In this document: piece by piece, positions 1-5,653 of the stretch
How the letters are laid out: every line of letters starts with the position of its first letter
How positions within the stretch are numbered: the first letter of the stretch is position 1
Origin: Bacillota bacterium
Lineage (GTDB): Bacteria; Bacillota; Clostridia; Christensenellales; CAG-138
Assembly: GCA_023416175.1 (NCBI GenBank)
Contig: JAEZIE010000214.1
Location: forward strand, 1-11,330
Direction of reading: 5' to 3'
DNA length: 11,330 nt
The notes under the pieces: generated by a model
The model's database searches: none
Seen by the model: only the letters and a program-made list of their open reading frames with translations
What the model was told of the DNA's origin: nothing
Made by a program: the position numbers and the translations under genes

Positions 1-177
1 GATCTACGCTCCCGGGGGATCGGCGCGCGCCTGCTGGAAGCGGCAGTGCAGCTAGCAAAGGAGAACGGCTGCATACGCCTTGAAGTTGCCAGCAACAAGG
101 TACGGCAACGCGCCCACGCGTTTTACCGAAAGCAGGGCATGCAGCAGACTCATGTCAAATTGACGATGCCTCTATAA
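1..177 (+). CDS. GNAT-family N-acetyltransferase, C-terminal fragment
   Basis: This is an open frame from the window edge, 58 residues plus a TAA stop, so only the C-terminal part of the protein is visible. It begins with RSRGIGARLLEAA, which matches the acetyl-CoA pyrophosphate-binding loop of GNAT motif A (R/Q-x-x-G-x-G/A) and the helix after it. IRLEVASNK and AFYRKQGM follow; these are the motif B strand and the 'A..FY.k.GF' signature near the end of most GNAT proteins. GNAT enzymes move an acetyl group from acetyl-CoA to an amine. The acceptor cannot be told from this fragment: it could be a protein N-terminus, a small molecule or an antibiotic. A GC-rich hairpin follows the stop. The family call is firm; the substrate is unknown. 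Confidence 0.85.
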   Translation, partial: DLRSRGIGARLLEAAVQLAKENGCIRLEVASNKVRQRAHAFYRKQGMQQTHVKLTMPL

Positions 178-194
178 TGGATTAAGCAAGAGCT

Positions 195-215
195 GGGCTC
201 CGCAAGGCGGAGCCC
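195..215. terminator. Hairpin between convergent GNAT and gdx genes
   Basis: A perfect 9-bp stem, GGGCTCCGC with GCGGAGCCC, closes a 3-nt AAG loop. It lies between the GNAT stop and the converging gdx stop. The flanks are not T-rich on either strand (GGGTGTTTGTG on the plus side), so it is at best a weak intrinsic terminator, possibly bidirectional. Its GGGCTCCG/CGGAGCCC core recurs in the large palindrome at 833-866. Confidence 0.5.
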
Positions 216-235
216 CGGGGGTGTTTGTGCGCAGT

Positions 236-541
236 TTATTTTAGGCCTATAATACCTGCCGCAATGAGCGCTACGCAAAGGATTTGCGGCAGTGTAACAG
301 ATTCCCTAAAAATGACCGCTCCCAGTATCAACGTGCCAATGGTTCCGATTCCCGTCCAGATCGCGTATGCGGTGCCCAAGGGAAGGTCTTTGAGCGCGAG
401 TGAAAGGAAATAGAAGCTCGCCGCCATGCCCGCAACTGTAATGACGCTGGGCCAGAGCCTAGTAAATCCCTCCGTGTGCTTGAGGCTGACAGCCCAGCAT
501 GTTTCGAATACCCCCGCGATCACCAAGTACAACCATTTCAT
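236..541 (-). CDS. gdx: SMR-family guanidinium exporter Gdx (SugE type)
   Basis: This 101-residue protein has four membrane helices, the normal size for small multidrug resistance proteins, which work as antiparallel dimers in the inner membrane. Established work shows that the Gdx (formerly SugE) subfamily exchanges guanidinium for protons, and its hallmark residues are present. These are the substrate and proton-binding Glu13 in FETCW, Trp16, Ser42, and Tyr59 and Trp62 in GTAYAIWTG. The sequence is close to E. coli SugE, including TEGFTRLWPSVIT and a GIIGLK end. The ATG start sits 12 nt after a GAAGGG, a rather distant ribosome site. The leader is a guanidine-I riboswitch, which independently supports guanidinium as substrate. 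No urea or guanidine carboxylase gene lies next to it, so detoxification here appears to be by export alone. Confidence 0.95.
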   Translation of the reverse strand: MKWLYLVIAGVFETCWAVSLKHTEGFTRLWPSVITVAGMAASFYFLSLALKDLPLGTAYAIWTGIGTIGTLILGAVIFRESVTLPQILCVALIAAGIIGLK

Positions 542-566
542 TCTTCAGTCCAACCCTTCTTAAACA

Positions 567-602
567 AAATAAAAAGCCCGGGAGAAATTCTCCCAGGCTT
601 TT
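567..602 (-). terminator. Riboswitch expression-platform terminator
   Basis: On the minus strand, AAAAGCCTGGGAG pairs with CTCCCGGGCTTTT through about 14 base pairs, including one G-U pair, around a short A/T loop. TTTTTATTTT follows. It is a textbook intrinsic terminator placed between the aptamer and the gdx start. Its 5' arm (about 588-599) is also the conserved 3' edge of the guanidine-I aptamer (GCCxGGGAGA). Ligand binding should therefore hold that strand away from the terminator and allow read-through. Confidence 0.92.
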
Positions 603-679
603 ATCCTTCCGTGAACACGGTTTCCCGTGCGTTTTATCTCGGACCAGGCCAGGTTGCCCCGCGGAACCCTATAAAACTT
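585..679 (-). promoter_or_regulatory. Guanidine-I riboswitch (ykkC/yxkD class)
   Basis: Read on the minus strand, the leader has the nearly invariant blocks of the ykkC-yxkD RNA in order. AGGGTTCCG lies at about 671-663, CTGGTCCGAGA at about 646-636, ACGGGAAACCGT at about 628-617, and the closing GCCTGGGAGA at 598-589. The class is known to bind guanidinium and usually to switch on exporters or carboxylases by antitermination. Here the closing block doubles as the terminator's first arm, and the next gene is a Gdx exporter, so a transcriptional ON switch is the natural reading. I assigned the motifs by eye against the remembered consensus. The edges are approximate: the 5' edge is set by the predicted transcription start. 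Confidence 0.93.
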
Positions 680-685
680 GTCCTT

Positions 686-715
686 ATCGTATCACGCGGA
701 AACCCTGCGCGTCAA
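686..715 (-). promoter_or_regulatory. Sigma-A-like promoter of the gdx riboswitch unit
   Basis: On the minus strand, TTGACG (715-710) and TACGAT (691-686) are separated by 18 nt. Transcription would begin near 679, just ahead of the first conserved aptamer block, so the position is consistent with the riboswitch. Confidence 0.7.
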
Positions 716-832
716 TGCGCAGTACATAAAACAATCGCAATACATTCACGGTTGGATCAACTCGATTGAAGAACAGCCATGCTTTCTGTGCCGCCTAGAC
801 GGTGATATTTGAGAACAGATACTTGCATGTTT
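716..832. other. Gene-free spacer upstream of the gdx promoter
   Basis: I see no coding frame with a ribosome site, no strong hairpin and no RNA gene here. It separates the gdx promoter from the hairpins that end the ohr transcript. Confidence 0.5.
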
Positions 833-866
833 AAAGGATGGGCTCCGTATACGGAGCCCATCCTTT
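833..866. repeat. Perfect 34-bp palindrome, likely bidirectional terminator
   Basis: The arms AAAGGATGGGCTCCGTA and TACGGAGCCCATCCTTT are exact reverse complements with no unpaired centre, giving a 17-bp arm. In RNA it would form a very stable hairpin, followed by TTTATC on the plus side and by TTTAAAC on the minus side. It sits behind the cleaner ohr terminator. Bidirectional termination is the simplest role, but the complete symmetry also resembles a protein-binding operator or a small mobile palindrome. Confidence 0.55.
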
Positions 867-871
867 TATCG

Positions 872-891
872 AAAAAGCGGCAAGCCGCTTT
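872..891 (-). terminator. Intrinsic terminator of ohr
   Basis: On the minus strand, AAAGCGGC pairs with GCCGCTTT across a TT loop and runs into TTTTTC. It starts 12 nt past the ohr stop and has the usual stem plus U-run layout. Confidence 0.75.
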
Positions 892-902
892 ATAAGACGT
901 TA

Positions 903-1319
903 TTATAAAATCTCCGCTTTAAGCGTTACGGGGATATTGCCCATTGTCGCTTTGGAATACGGGCAGACGGTGTGGGCTTCCCGCATGATATCGTCCGCAG
1001 TGGCCTGATCCAGATCCTTAAAGAGGCCGGTGATTTCGGCCGAAAGGACATGTCCGCCATCTACGATATCAAGACCTACCGTGAGCTTGACTTCCGGCAG
1101 GGGAACGCGCAGCTTGCGCACACGGATGACATGGTGAAGCGCACCGCCAAAACATGCGGCATATCCGGCTGCGAAAAGCTGTTCCGGATTGACCGCGTCG
1201 TCAGTCTTTCCGCCCATGGCGATAGGGGAAGCAAGCTCAAACATCAGCTTGCTGTTTTCCACGGTAACAACGCCGTTGCGCCCGTTTACAGAGTGTGCGG
1301 TGGTCTGGTACAATGCCAT
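903..1319 (-). CDS. ohr: Organic hydroperoxide resistance protein Ohr (OsmC/Ohr family)
   Basis: The 138-residue product is full length for Ohr, a cytosolic thiol peroxidase that reduces organic and fatty-acid hydroperoxides. Both catalytic cysteines are present: Cys56 in AAGYAACFGGAL and Cys119 in TVCPYSKATMGNI. So are the supporting Arg14 (GRNG) and Glu47 (NPEQL). The CPYSxATxGN block distinguishes Ohr from OsmC. I start at the ATG at 1319, which has AGGGAG 9 nt upstream. A TTG two codons earlier (1325) would leave only about 3 nt. No OhrR-type MarR regulator lies nearby, and I do not recognise an OhrR box in the promoter. The family reduces its disulfide with lipoylated proteins; no such gene is in the window. 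Confidence 0.94.
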   Translation of the reverse strand: MALYQTTAHSVNGRNGVVTVENSKLMFELASPIAMGGKTDDAVNPEQLFAAGYAACFGGALHHVIRVRKLRVPLPEVKLTVGLDIVDGGHVLSAEITGLFKDLDQATADDIMREAHTVCPYSKATMGNIPVTLKAEIL

Positions 1320-1356
1320 AATCAAAAACTCCCTTCAGCATTGGTTCGTTACTTAT

Positions 1357-1384
1357 AGTATAATTCCATATTTCCGGTTTGAAA
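1357..1384 (-). promoter_or_regulatory. Probable ohr promoter
   Basis: On the minus strand, TTTCAA (1384-1379) and TATACT (1362-1357) have a 16-nt spacer and lie about 40 nt before the ohr ATG. The -10 element is good, the -35 weak. Confidence 0.45.
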
Positions 1385-1426
1385 CAAGGTTTTTGCGAAG
1401 GACGAACCCAACGGATGGGAAACTGT

Positions 1427-1455
1427 TTGCCCGCAGTAACATGTTGCGGTATACT
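1427..1455 (+). promoter_or_regulatory. Probable promoter of the HAD phosphatase gene
   Basis: TTGCCC (1427-1432), a 17-nt spacer and TATACT (1450-1455) are followed about 37 nt later by the ATG. Transcription would begin near 1462, giving a short leader. Confidence 0.55.
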
Positions 1456-1492
1456 GGAGGCGGACAGAATAAAACAATACAAGGGGTATTGC

Positions 1493-2269
1493 ATGGAAAT
1501 CTTGCGTAACAAGAAGGCTTATATCTGCGATATGGACGGCGTACTCTATCATGGGGACAGGCTGCTCCCCGGCGTGCCCAAATTTGTGGAATGGCTCAAG
1601 GAAAAGAACAAGAAATTTTTATTCCTGACCAACAACAGCGGCTACACCCCCCGTGAACTGCAGCAAAAGCTTGCGAGGCTGGGCATAGACGTGGATGCGG
1701 ATTGTTTTTACACGAGCGCTTTAGCCACCGCGAGCTTTTTAGCCAGCCAATACCCCGACTGCAGCGCCTATGTATTGGGTCAGCCGGGGCTCATCAACGC
1801 GCTTTATAACGTGGGCATCACCATGAACAGCGTCAATCCGGACTATGTGGTGGTAGGTGAGAGCTACAGCCTCAATTATGAAATGCTCGAGCGCGCTACT
1901 TACCTTGTCAACAAGGGTGCGCGCCTAATTGGCTGCAATTCCGACCTTACCGGTCCTACGGAACAAGGCCTGGCCCCCGCCTGCCGGGCTCTTATCGCGC
2001 CCATCGAACTTGCCACGGGAGTCAGCGCCTATTTTGTGGGCAAGCCCAACCCGCTTATGATGCGCCATGCGTTAAGACAACTGCAGACACTGCCCGGCGA
2101 TACCGCCATCGTGGGCGACCGGATGGATACGGATATCATGGCCGGCGTGGAAGCGGAAATTGATACGGTGCTTGTGCTGTCCGGCGTGACCTCGCGGGAT
2201 ATGCTGGTGAAGTTCCCGTACCGCCCCAAGTATGTGCTGGAGGGTGTGGGAGACATTCCGGAAGCGTAA
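1493..2269 (+). CDS. HAD superfamily IIA phosphatase, NagD / 4-nitrophenylphosphatase type
   Basis: This 258-residue cytosolic hydrolase has all four HAD motifs in order. Motif I is DMDGVLYHG (nucleophile Asp13, acid/base Asp15), motif II is FLTNNSG (Thr46), motif III is GKPNPLMM (Lys184), and motif IV is GDRMDTD (Asp209, Asp214). The long insert between motifs II and III is the C2 cap typical of subclass IIA, which includes NagD and AraL. These enzymes dephosphorylate small phosphorylated metabolites such as sugar phosphates and nucleotides, and are often described as metabolite-repair enzymes; the substrate here cannot be told. I chose the ATG at 1493 because AAGGGG sits 6 nt before it and homology begins right after. 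The frame is open back to 1379, but that part lacks family similarity. The gene stands alone between its own promoter and terminator. Confidence 0.92.
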   Translation: MEILRNKKAYICDMDGVLYHGDRLLPGVPKFVEWLKEKNKKFLFLTNNSGYTPRELQQKLARLGIDVDADCFYTSALATASFLASQYPDCSAYVLGQPGLINALYNVGITMNSVNPDYVVVGESYSLNYEMLERATYLVNKGARLIGCNSDLTGPTEQGLAPACRALIAPIELATGVSAYFVGKPNPLMMRHALRQLQTLPGDTAIVGDRMDTDIMAGVEAEIDTVLVLSGVTSRDMLVKFPYRPKYVLEGVGDIPEA

Positions 2270-2291
2270 CGTAAAGCTATGATCTATTATG

Positions 2292-2328
2292 AAAGCACCT
2301 TTTGGATTGAAGCCAAAAGGTGCTTTTT
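2292..2328. terminator. Strong shared terminator between convergent HAD and dCMP deaminase genes
   Basis: AAAGCACCTTTTGG pairs perfectly with CCAAAAGGTGCTTT (14 bp) around a 7-nt loop and continues as TTTTT on the plus strand. It begins 22 nt after the HAD stop. On the minus strand the trailing run is shorter (TTTC), so it should be strongest for the HAD gene while also serving the converging gene. Confidence 0.9.
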
Positions 2329-2341
2329 GTCATGCAATGGG

Positions 2342-2830
2342 TCAGGCGGGATCGGGCTCCAACGTTTCTTCCGGCTTTTCAAAGCGTTCCAGGCTGACGC
2401 GCGCCTGATCGAATATCTCCAGTGAGAACGCGTCTGGGTACCCTTCCGCGTATACCACGCGGGAGATACCGGCGTTCACAATCATTTTTGCACAGATGAC
2501 ACAAGGTTGGTGCGTGCAGTACAGCGTGGCCCCTTCGATGGAAATGCCAAGCTTCGCCGCCTGGATGATGGCGTTCTGCTCCGCGTGGATGGCGTAGCAT
2601 AGCTCATGCCGGGTCCCTGAGGGGATGTTCATTTTGCGCCGCAGGCATTCGCCGCGCTCCACGCAGCTTTTAATGCCCGCCGGCGCGCCGTTGTAGCCCG
2701 TGGTCAGGATGCGCTTGTTCTTTACGATTATAGCGCCGATCTTCCGACCTTCCTGATAGCAGCTCGACCAGTTGGCGATAGATTTGCACAGGTCCATAAA
2801 GCGGATATCCCATTTATCCCATGTATACAA
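2342..2830 (-). CDS. comEB: dCMP deaminase, ComEB type
   Basis: The 162-residue product is a zinc-dependent cytidine/deoxycytidylate deaminase, which converts dCMP to dUMP and so supplies thymidylate synthesis. The catalytic site is IHAEQN (zinc ligand His82, proton shuttle Glu84) with QPCVICAK (Cys110, Cys113). A second metal site typical of dCMP deaminases is suggested by Cys56, Cys62, His75 and Cys78 in the CVERGECL...RHELC stretch. TGYNGAPAG is the family's substrate loop. The start is TTG at 2830: AGGGAGG lies 8 nt before it, and MYTWDKW matches the usual N-terminus. There are no late-competence genes alongside it (comEA, comEC), so the comEB name reflects family and not a role in DNA uptake. 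It has its own promoter and is transcribed alone. Confidence 0.95.
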   Translation of the reverse strand: MYTWDKWDIRFMDLCKSIANWSSCYQEGRKIGAIIVKNKRILTTGYNGAPAGIKSCVERGECLRRKMNIPSGTRHELCYAIHAEQNAIIQAAKLGISIEGATLYCTHQPCVICAKMIVNAGISRVVYAEGYPDAFSLEIFDQARVSLERFEKPEETLEPDPA

Positions 2831-2838
2831 GAAATGAA

Positions 2839-2845
2839 CCTCCCT
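2839..2845 (-). promoter_or_regulatory. Ribosome binding site fixing a TTG start
   Basis: AGGGAGG on the minus strand, 8 nt before TTG at 2830, is a near-perfect Shine-Dalgarno sequence. No ATG or GTG is in frame at a suitable distance, so the non-ATG start is well supported. Confidence 0.8.
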
Positions 2846-2859
2846 GCGCGGTTTTTCTT

Positions 2860-2868
2860 AGTATAACA
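2860..2868 (-). promoter_or_regulatory. Extended -10 promoter of the dCMP deaminase gene
   Basis: TGTTATACT on the minus strand is an extended -10 element (TG-n-TATACT). The region 17 nt upstream is a T-rich tract without a clear TTGACA. The start would fall near 2853, giving a leader of about 22 nt containing the ribosome site. Confidence 0.55.
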
Positions 2869-2904
2869 CGGTATATTCAGAGAAAAAAGAGAAAAAATGC
2901 GCAG

Positions 2905-2939
2905 ACTGCGGCCCCTTGGCGATGCCACGGGGCCGCAGT
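2905..2939 (-). terminator. Terminator of the foldase/GerMN operon
   Basis: ACTGCGGCCCC pairs with GGGGCCGCAGT. An A/G mismatch is followed by four further pairs near the 3-nt loop. On the minus strand a broken T-tract (TTTTTTCTCTTTTTTC) begins about 8 nt after the stem. The stem is very stable and lies 31 nt past the GerMN stop. The T-tract also overlaps the -35 region of the dCMP deaminase promoter. Confidence 0.7.
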
Positions 2940-2970
2940 GTATATCATTTGCGTTTGGCTTTTTAAAGTA

Positions 2971-3939
2971 TTACCGGTACTCGTTTACATAGGAAGGCAT
3001 CGCCATGGTCTCCACCGCCGGGCCATCAAAGTTCTTGCCGTCCACCTGTACCTGCAACGAGGAAATGGCTCCGAATTGCTGCGCGGTCAGCTGCATGCAG
3101 GTCAGCGCAAGCTCCTCAAGATCAGGCGTGTCGGAAATGGCGGCGAACTCCTTAGAGAAGTTCACGGTGGCTACATCATCCACAATGGCGGCGGATAGCA
3201 CCTGCGTTCCTTCCGGAAAACAGCTGCGCAGCGTCTGGTCAACAGGGCCCATAACCAGTTCCCGTATGGCGACTTCGAGCCCAGGTTCCTGCGCCACTGC
3301 ACGCGAGACCGGCACGTGCAGGCTACCGGATTGATTGGGGAAGAAAAGCGTTACGCGGTATGCTGCTTCCTCATCGGTGAAGCTTACAGGCAGTGGTTCT
3401 TCGTTGAGGGGCAGCGCGCGCATGACGTCCTTGACCGGGGTGCCGTGGGAGAGTTTGCTTTTGATTTTTCCGTCAAATTTTAATTGCACTTGGTCTATGG
3501 ACGGGAACTCCGTAAGCGTATTGACCACGGCGGTAACAAGCGCTTGCTCGGCTTCTGCGCTCTCCAGCTTCGGCAAGTCCTTAATATTCACGGTGGCCAC
3601 TTGGTCGTCAGAAATAGAAAGTACGAACGTGACCCCCTCCGGTACGACGTTCTTCAGGCCCATGGCAGCCGCAGAGATCTGGTTCTCTTCCGTATCCACA
3701 AGCTGGTTCAGGGCGGCGCGGCCAATGCCTTCCTCCCACGGCAGCAGTTTCATGACAGGAACCATCAGGCCATCGTCGGTTTGGAAATAAAGTACGGTCC
3801 GGCGGAATCCAGCATCGGAATCCACGGCCTGCTCCTGCTCCTTCTCGGCAAATACGTCGGTTGAGCAGGCGCTCAGCAGCAATGCCAGCAGCAAGCACAA
3901 CGCGAGTACCGCCGGCGCATAGCGTTTTTTGTGTAACAT
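2971..3939 (-). CDS. Lipoprotein with two GerMN domains
   Basis: The 322-residue protein starts with a basic stretch, a hydrophobic helix and the lipobox LSAC (lipidated Cys25), so it should be anchored on the outer face of the membrane. Two copies of the GerMN (sporulation/spore germination) domain follow, at roughly residues 47-165 and 193-305. Both have the characteristic 'A...L..G' helix and 'ATVN' strand (DDQVATVNI and DDVATVNF). In Bacillus, GerM is a tandem-domain lipoprotein needed in engulfment for assembling the complex between mother cell and forespore; non-spore-formers also carry GerMN lipoproteins. It lies 78 nt behind the GIY-YIG-like gene and should be co-transcribed with it. 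Its Shine-Dalgarno (GGGGGG) lies in a predicted hairpin, which suggests separate translational control. Domain assignment is firm; a role in sporulation is inference. Confidence 0.88.
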   Translation of the reverse strand: MLHKKRYAPAVLALCLLLALLLSACSTDVFAEKEQEQAVDSDAGFRRTVLYFQTDDGLMVPVMKLLPWEEGIGRAALNQLVDTEENQISAAAMGLKNVVPEGVTFVLSISDDQVATVNIKDLPKLESAEAEQALVTAVVNTLTEFPSIDQVQLKFDGKIKSKLSHGTPVKDVMRALPLNEEPLPVSFTDEEAAYRVTLFFPNQSGSLHVPVSRAVAQEPGLEVAIRELVMGPVDQTLRSCFPEGTQVLSAAIVDDVATVNFSKEFAAISDTPDLEELALTCMQLTAQQFGAISSLQVQVDGKNFDGPAVETMAMPSYVNEYR

Positions 3940-3944
3940 GAAAA

Positions 3945-3992
3945 TTCCCCCCGTTGCGCGTTTTTACAATACTTATTCGCACACAGGGGGAA
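3945..3992 (-). promoter_or_regulatory. Hairpin sequestering the ribosome site of the GerMN gene
   Basis: On the minus strand, TTCCCCCTGTGTGCG (3992-3978) can pair with CGCGCAACGGGGGGAA (3960-3945). That gives 15 pairs with one bulged A and two G-U pairs, around a 17-nt A/T-rich loop. The 3' arm contains the GGGGGG that acts as Shine-Dalgarno for the ATG at 3939. In transcripts from upstream, the site should be masked unless something opens the stem. The loop contains TATTGT, a weak possible -10; a transcript starting there would lack the 5' arm and be freely translated. Pairing was found by eye; no folding energy was computed. Confidence 0.5.
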
Positions 3993-4017
3993 GTATGTTG
4001 AAGTCCTAAAAAGGTTG

Positions 4018-4314
4018 TCACTTGATGGGGGTTGCGTTATGAATTTGCTGATGACGGACCAAAAGTGCAGCGAGGTGCGCGTCCAATTCTTCATCGGTTG
4101 CGCCTAAGTTGGGTTTATAAGTTTCAAGCACCTCAAAGGAGAGGCCGCCGCATTGGGTATATGCCTGCTGCAGTGCAACATACGGGCAGGCGTTGAGCTT
4201 GCATTCAAACAGCAAGCGCTTTTTTGCACCCGCAAGGTTGCGGCTCCAACCCACAAAGCTTTGGCCGGACCTTTCATCGTAAAGCCGATAAACGCCCATT
4301 TGAAGCTCCCGCAT
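4018..4314 (-). CDS. Small GIY-YIG-like domain protein
   Basis: The 98-residue product is essentially one domain resembling the GIY-YIG nuclease fold. MGVYRLYDERSGQSFVGWSRN fits the first hairpin, with GVY in place of GIY and FVG in place of YIG, followed by the helix with the conserved 'S+N' (Arg25). Then come ALQQAYTQCGG and LSFEVLE, matching the 'lq.ay.kyG...F.f.iLE' segment seen in stand-alone members. GIY-YIG enzymes cleave DNA using the two tyrosines, an Arg and a Glu. Here the second tyrosine is Phe, so activity is uncertain. The ATG at 4314 has AAGGGGG 8 nt upstream; a second ATG at 4299 is possible. It lies 24 nt after the foldase gene in the same operon, an odd setting for a nuclease-like protein. 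Confidence 0.65.
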   Translation of the reverse strand: MRELQMGVYRLYDERSGQSFVGWSRNLAGAKKRLLFECKLNACPYVALQQAYTQCGGLSFEVLETYKPNLGATDEELDAHLAALLVRHQQIHNATPIK

Positions 4315-4338
4315 CCTTTAAGCCCCCTTGTAAGCCGA

Positions 4339-5478
4339 TTATGGAGTTGTGGCGGCAGTGGTGCCTAAGGTACGGATGCGACCGATGTAGCTGACGATAT
4401 CCGCTTCCTCGGTCCAGCGCTCCACCTCGGCCTGGTATGCTTCCTGCTGGAGGATTTTAAGCGTGCGGGCGATATAGTCGCCCTTTATCGTTTCAAACGC
4501 CCGCTCACCGCTTTGAAGTTTCTCGACCAACTTGATAATGTGGTAGCCAAACTGACTCTTGACGGGGGCGGAATGATCGCCTACGTTTACAAGCACCAGG
4601 GCCGCCGCCTTGAATTCAGGCACAAAGCTGGTATTTGCGCCAAGCAGGTAGCCAAGGGACTTATTGGGCTCCGCCTTCATGCCAGGGTCTTCGCCATATT
4701 CCGCCATCAGCGCGTCAAAATCCTCGCCCGCGTCGATGCGCTTGACCAAATCGTTCGCTGTGGCTTCGTCCGTAACAAGAATATGCTTGACGCGCACAAA
4801 TCCTTCGGGTACATACAACGGCAGGGTACCAGTACCCGCCTCGTAAGCGTTTTGCGCGGTCTCGAAAGCGGCAGGGGCGTTGGTATAAGCCGTACGCTGC
4901 TCCCCTAATTCTGTCTCATAGCGGGCTTTCGCATCTTCCTCTGTGAGAGTGACAGCGGATTTTATTTTTTCCTCCAGTTTGGCAGTCACTGCGGATTTTT
5001 GAATATCTTGCTCCAGCTCACTCCGGAAGGATTGTGCCGTGAAGCCTTCCGCTTTCAACGCAGCCTCAAAGTTCTGGTTGCCTAAAACTTCCGCGTTGTC
5101 CGCGCCGTCCGCCTGGGCCTCCTGCACATAGGAAGAACGCAGGGCGTCGTACTGCGCCTGCGCTTCGTTGGCGAGATTGACCTTTTCCTCGTCGGTCAGC
5201 GCAATACCCTGCGAAGCAGCCTGCTGGTAAATGACCTCGGAGCGAACGAGCGTATTGAATACCATGTCCTGTAGCGCCTTAACGTTTTCGGCTTTTGTCA
5301 TATCGTACCCGACCTGGCTGTACTGGGCCAAATACATGTTGAAGGGCGCTTCAAAATCGCGCTGTAGGATATCCTTCTTGTTGACGGTGGCGATCACGGT
5401 ATCGCGCGGATCTTTGGCGCAGCCCACGATACCAAACGCTAGCAGCAGGCAGAGGGCAGATATTATAATGCGTTTCAT
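4339..5478 (-). CDS. PrsA/SurA-like peptidyl-prolyl isomerase lipoprotein
   Basis: The 379-residue product has a signal sequence ending in the lipobox IVGC (Cys20), so it is a membrane-anchored extracytoplasmic lipoprotein. Residues about 27-180 form a helical SurA-N-like chaperone segment beginning 'DTVIATVNKKDILQRDF', a typical PrsA/SurA opening. Residues about 226-318 are a parvulin rotamase domain, running from FVRVKHILV to FGYHIIKL. A helical C-terminal extension follows. Members fold secreted proteins outside the membrane by isomerising prolyl bonds. Between chaperone and rotamase parts is an acidic/Ala-rich linker (about 180-225). The ATG has GTGAGG 8 nt upstream and a strong divergent promoter. 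It is the first gene of an operon with the GIY-YIG-like and GerMN genes, so it may help fold the GerMN lipoprotein; that link is inference. Confidence 0.9.
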   Translation of the reverse strand: MKRIIISALCLLLAFGIVGCAKDPRDTVIATVNKKDILQRDFEAPFNMYLAQYSQVGYDMTKAENVKALQDMVFNTLVRSEVIYQQAASQGIALTDEEKVNLANEAQAQYDALRSSYVQEAQADGADNAEVLGNQNFEAALKAEGFTAQSFRSELEQDIQKSAVTAKLEEKIKSAVTLTEEDAKARYETELGEQRTAYTNAPAAFETAQNAYEAGTGTLPLYVPEGFVRVKHILVTDEATANDLVKRIDAGEDFDALMAEYGEDPGMKAEPNKSLGYLLGANTSFVPEFKAAALVLVNVGDHSAPVKSQFGYHIIKLVEKLQSGERAFETIKGDYIARTLKILQQEAYQAEVERWTEEADIVSYIGRIRTLGTTAATTP

Positions 5479-5526
5479 TGATGTTTCCTCACCTTTTCCA
5501 CCTTTTTACGGGGCGGTTCTTCGCTG

Positions 5527-5556
5527 ATTGTACTATCATTCCTGCAGGTATGTCAA
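5527..5556 (-). promoter_or_regulatory. Sigma-A-like promoter of the foldase operon
   Basis: On the minus strand, a perfect TTGACA (5556-5551) and TACAAT (5532-5527) have an 18-nt spacer. This is the strongest promoter match in the window. Start near 5520, with a leader of about 40 nt. It is back to back with the ilvH promoter. Confidence 0.8.
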
Positions 5557-5589
5557 ATCAGGCAGGGCCGTCTTAACGGATATTTTATA

Positions 5590-5619
5590 TTCTTTCCATA
5601 TGGCAGGATGTTGTATAAT
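5590..5619 (+). promoter_or_regulatory. Promoter of the ilvH-buk unit
   Basis: TTCTTT (5590-5595), an 18-nt spacer and a perfect TATAAT (5614-5619) lie 34 nt before the ilvH ATG. The leader would be under 30 nt, leaving no room for a T-box or peptide attenuator of the kind that often controls branched-chain amino acid genes. Confidence 0.65.
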
Positions 5620-5653
5620 GAAATCAAAAGATACAGCATGAGGGAGGAGCAAC

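Noticed and set aside
1326..1400. An OhrR operator upstream of ohr
   Set aside because: There are AT-rich short symmetries (TATAGTATA) but nothing that matches the known OhrR inverted repeat well enough to call.
1379..1492. An N-terminal extension of the HAD phosphatase
   Set aside because: The extra 38 codons show no family similarity and include the likely promoter; the ATG at 1493 has a good ribosome site and begins at the family's normal N-terminus.
2342..2830. A competence locus based on the ComEB-like deaminase
   Set aside because: No comEA or comEC is present and the deaminase is a single-gene unit; the family is a housekeeping dCMP deaminase.
5620..5653. A T-box or attenuator leader before ilvH
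   Set aside because: Only about 30 nt separate the predicted transcript start from the ATG, too short for such an RNA, and no terminator hairpin is present.
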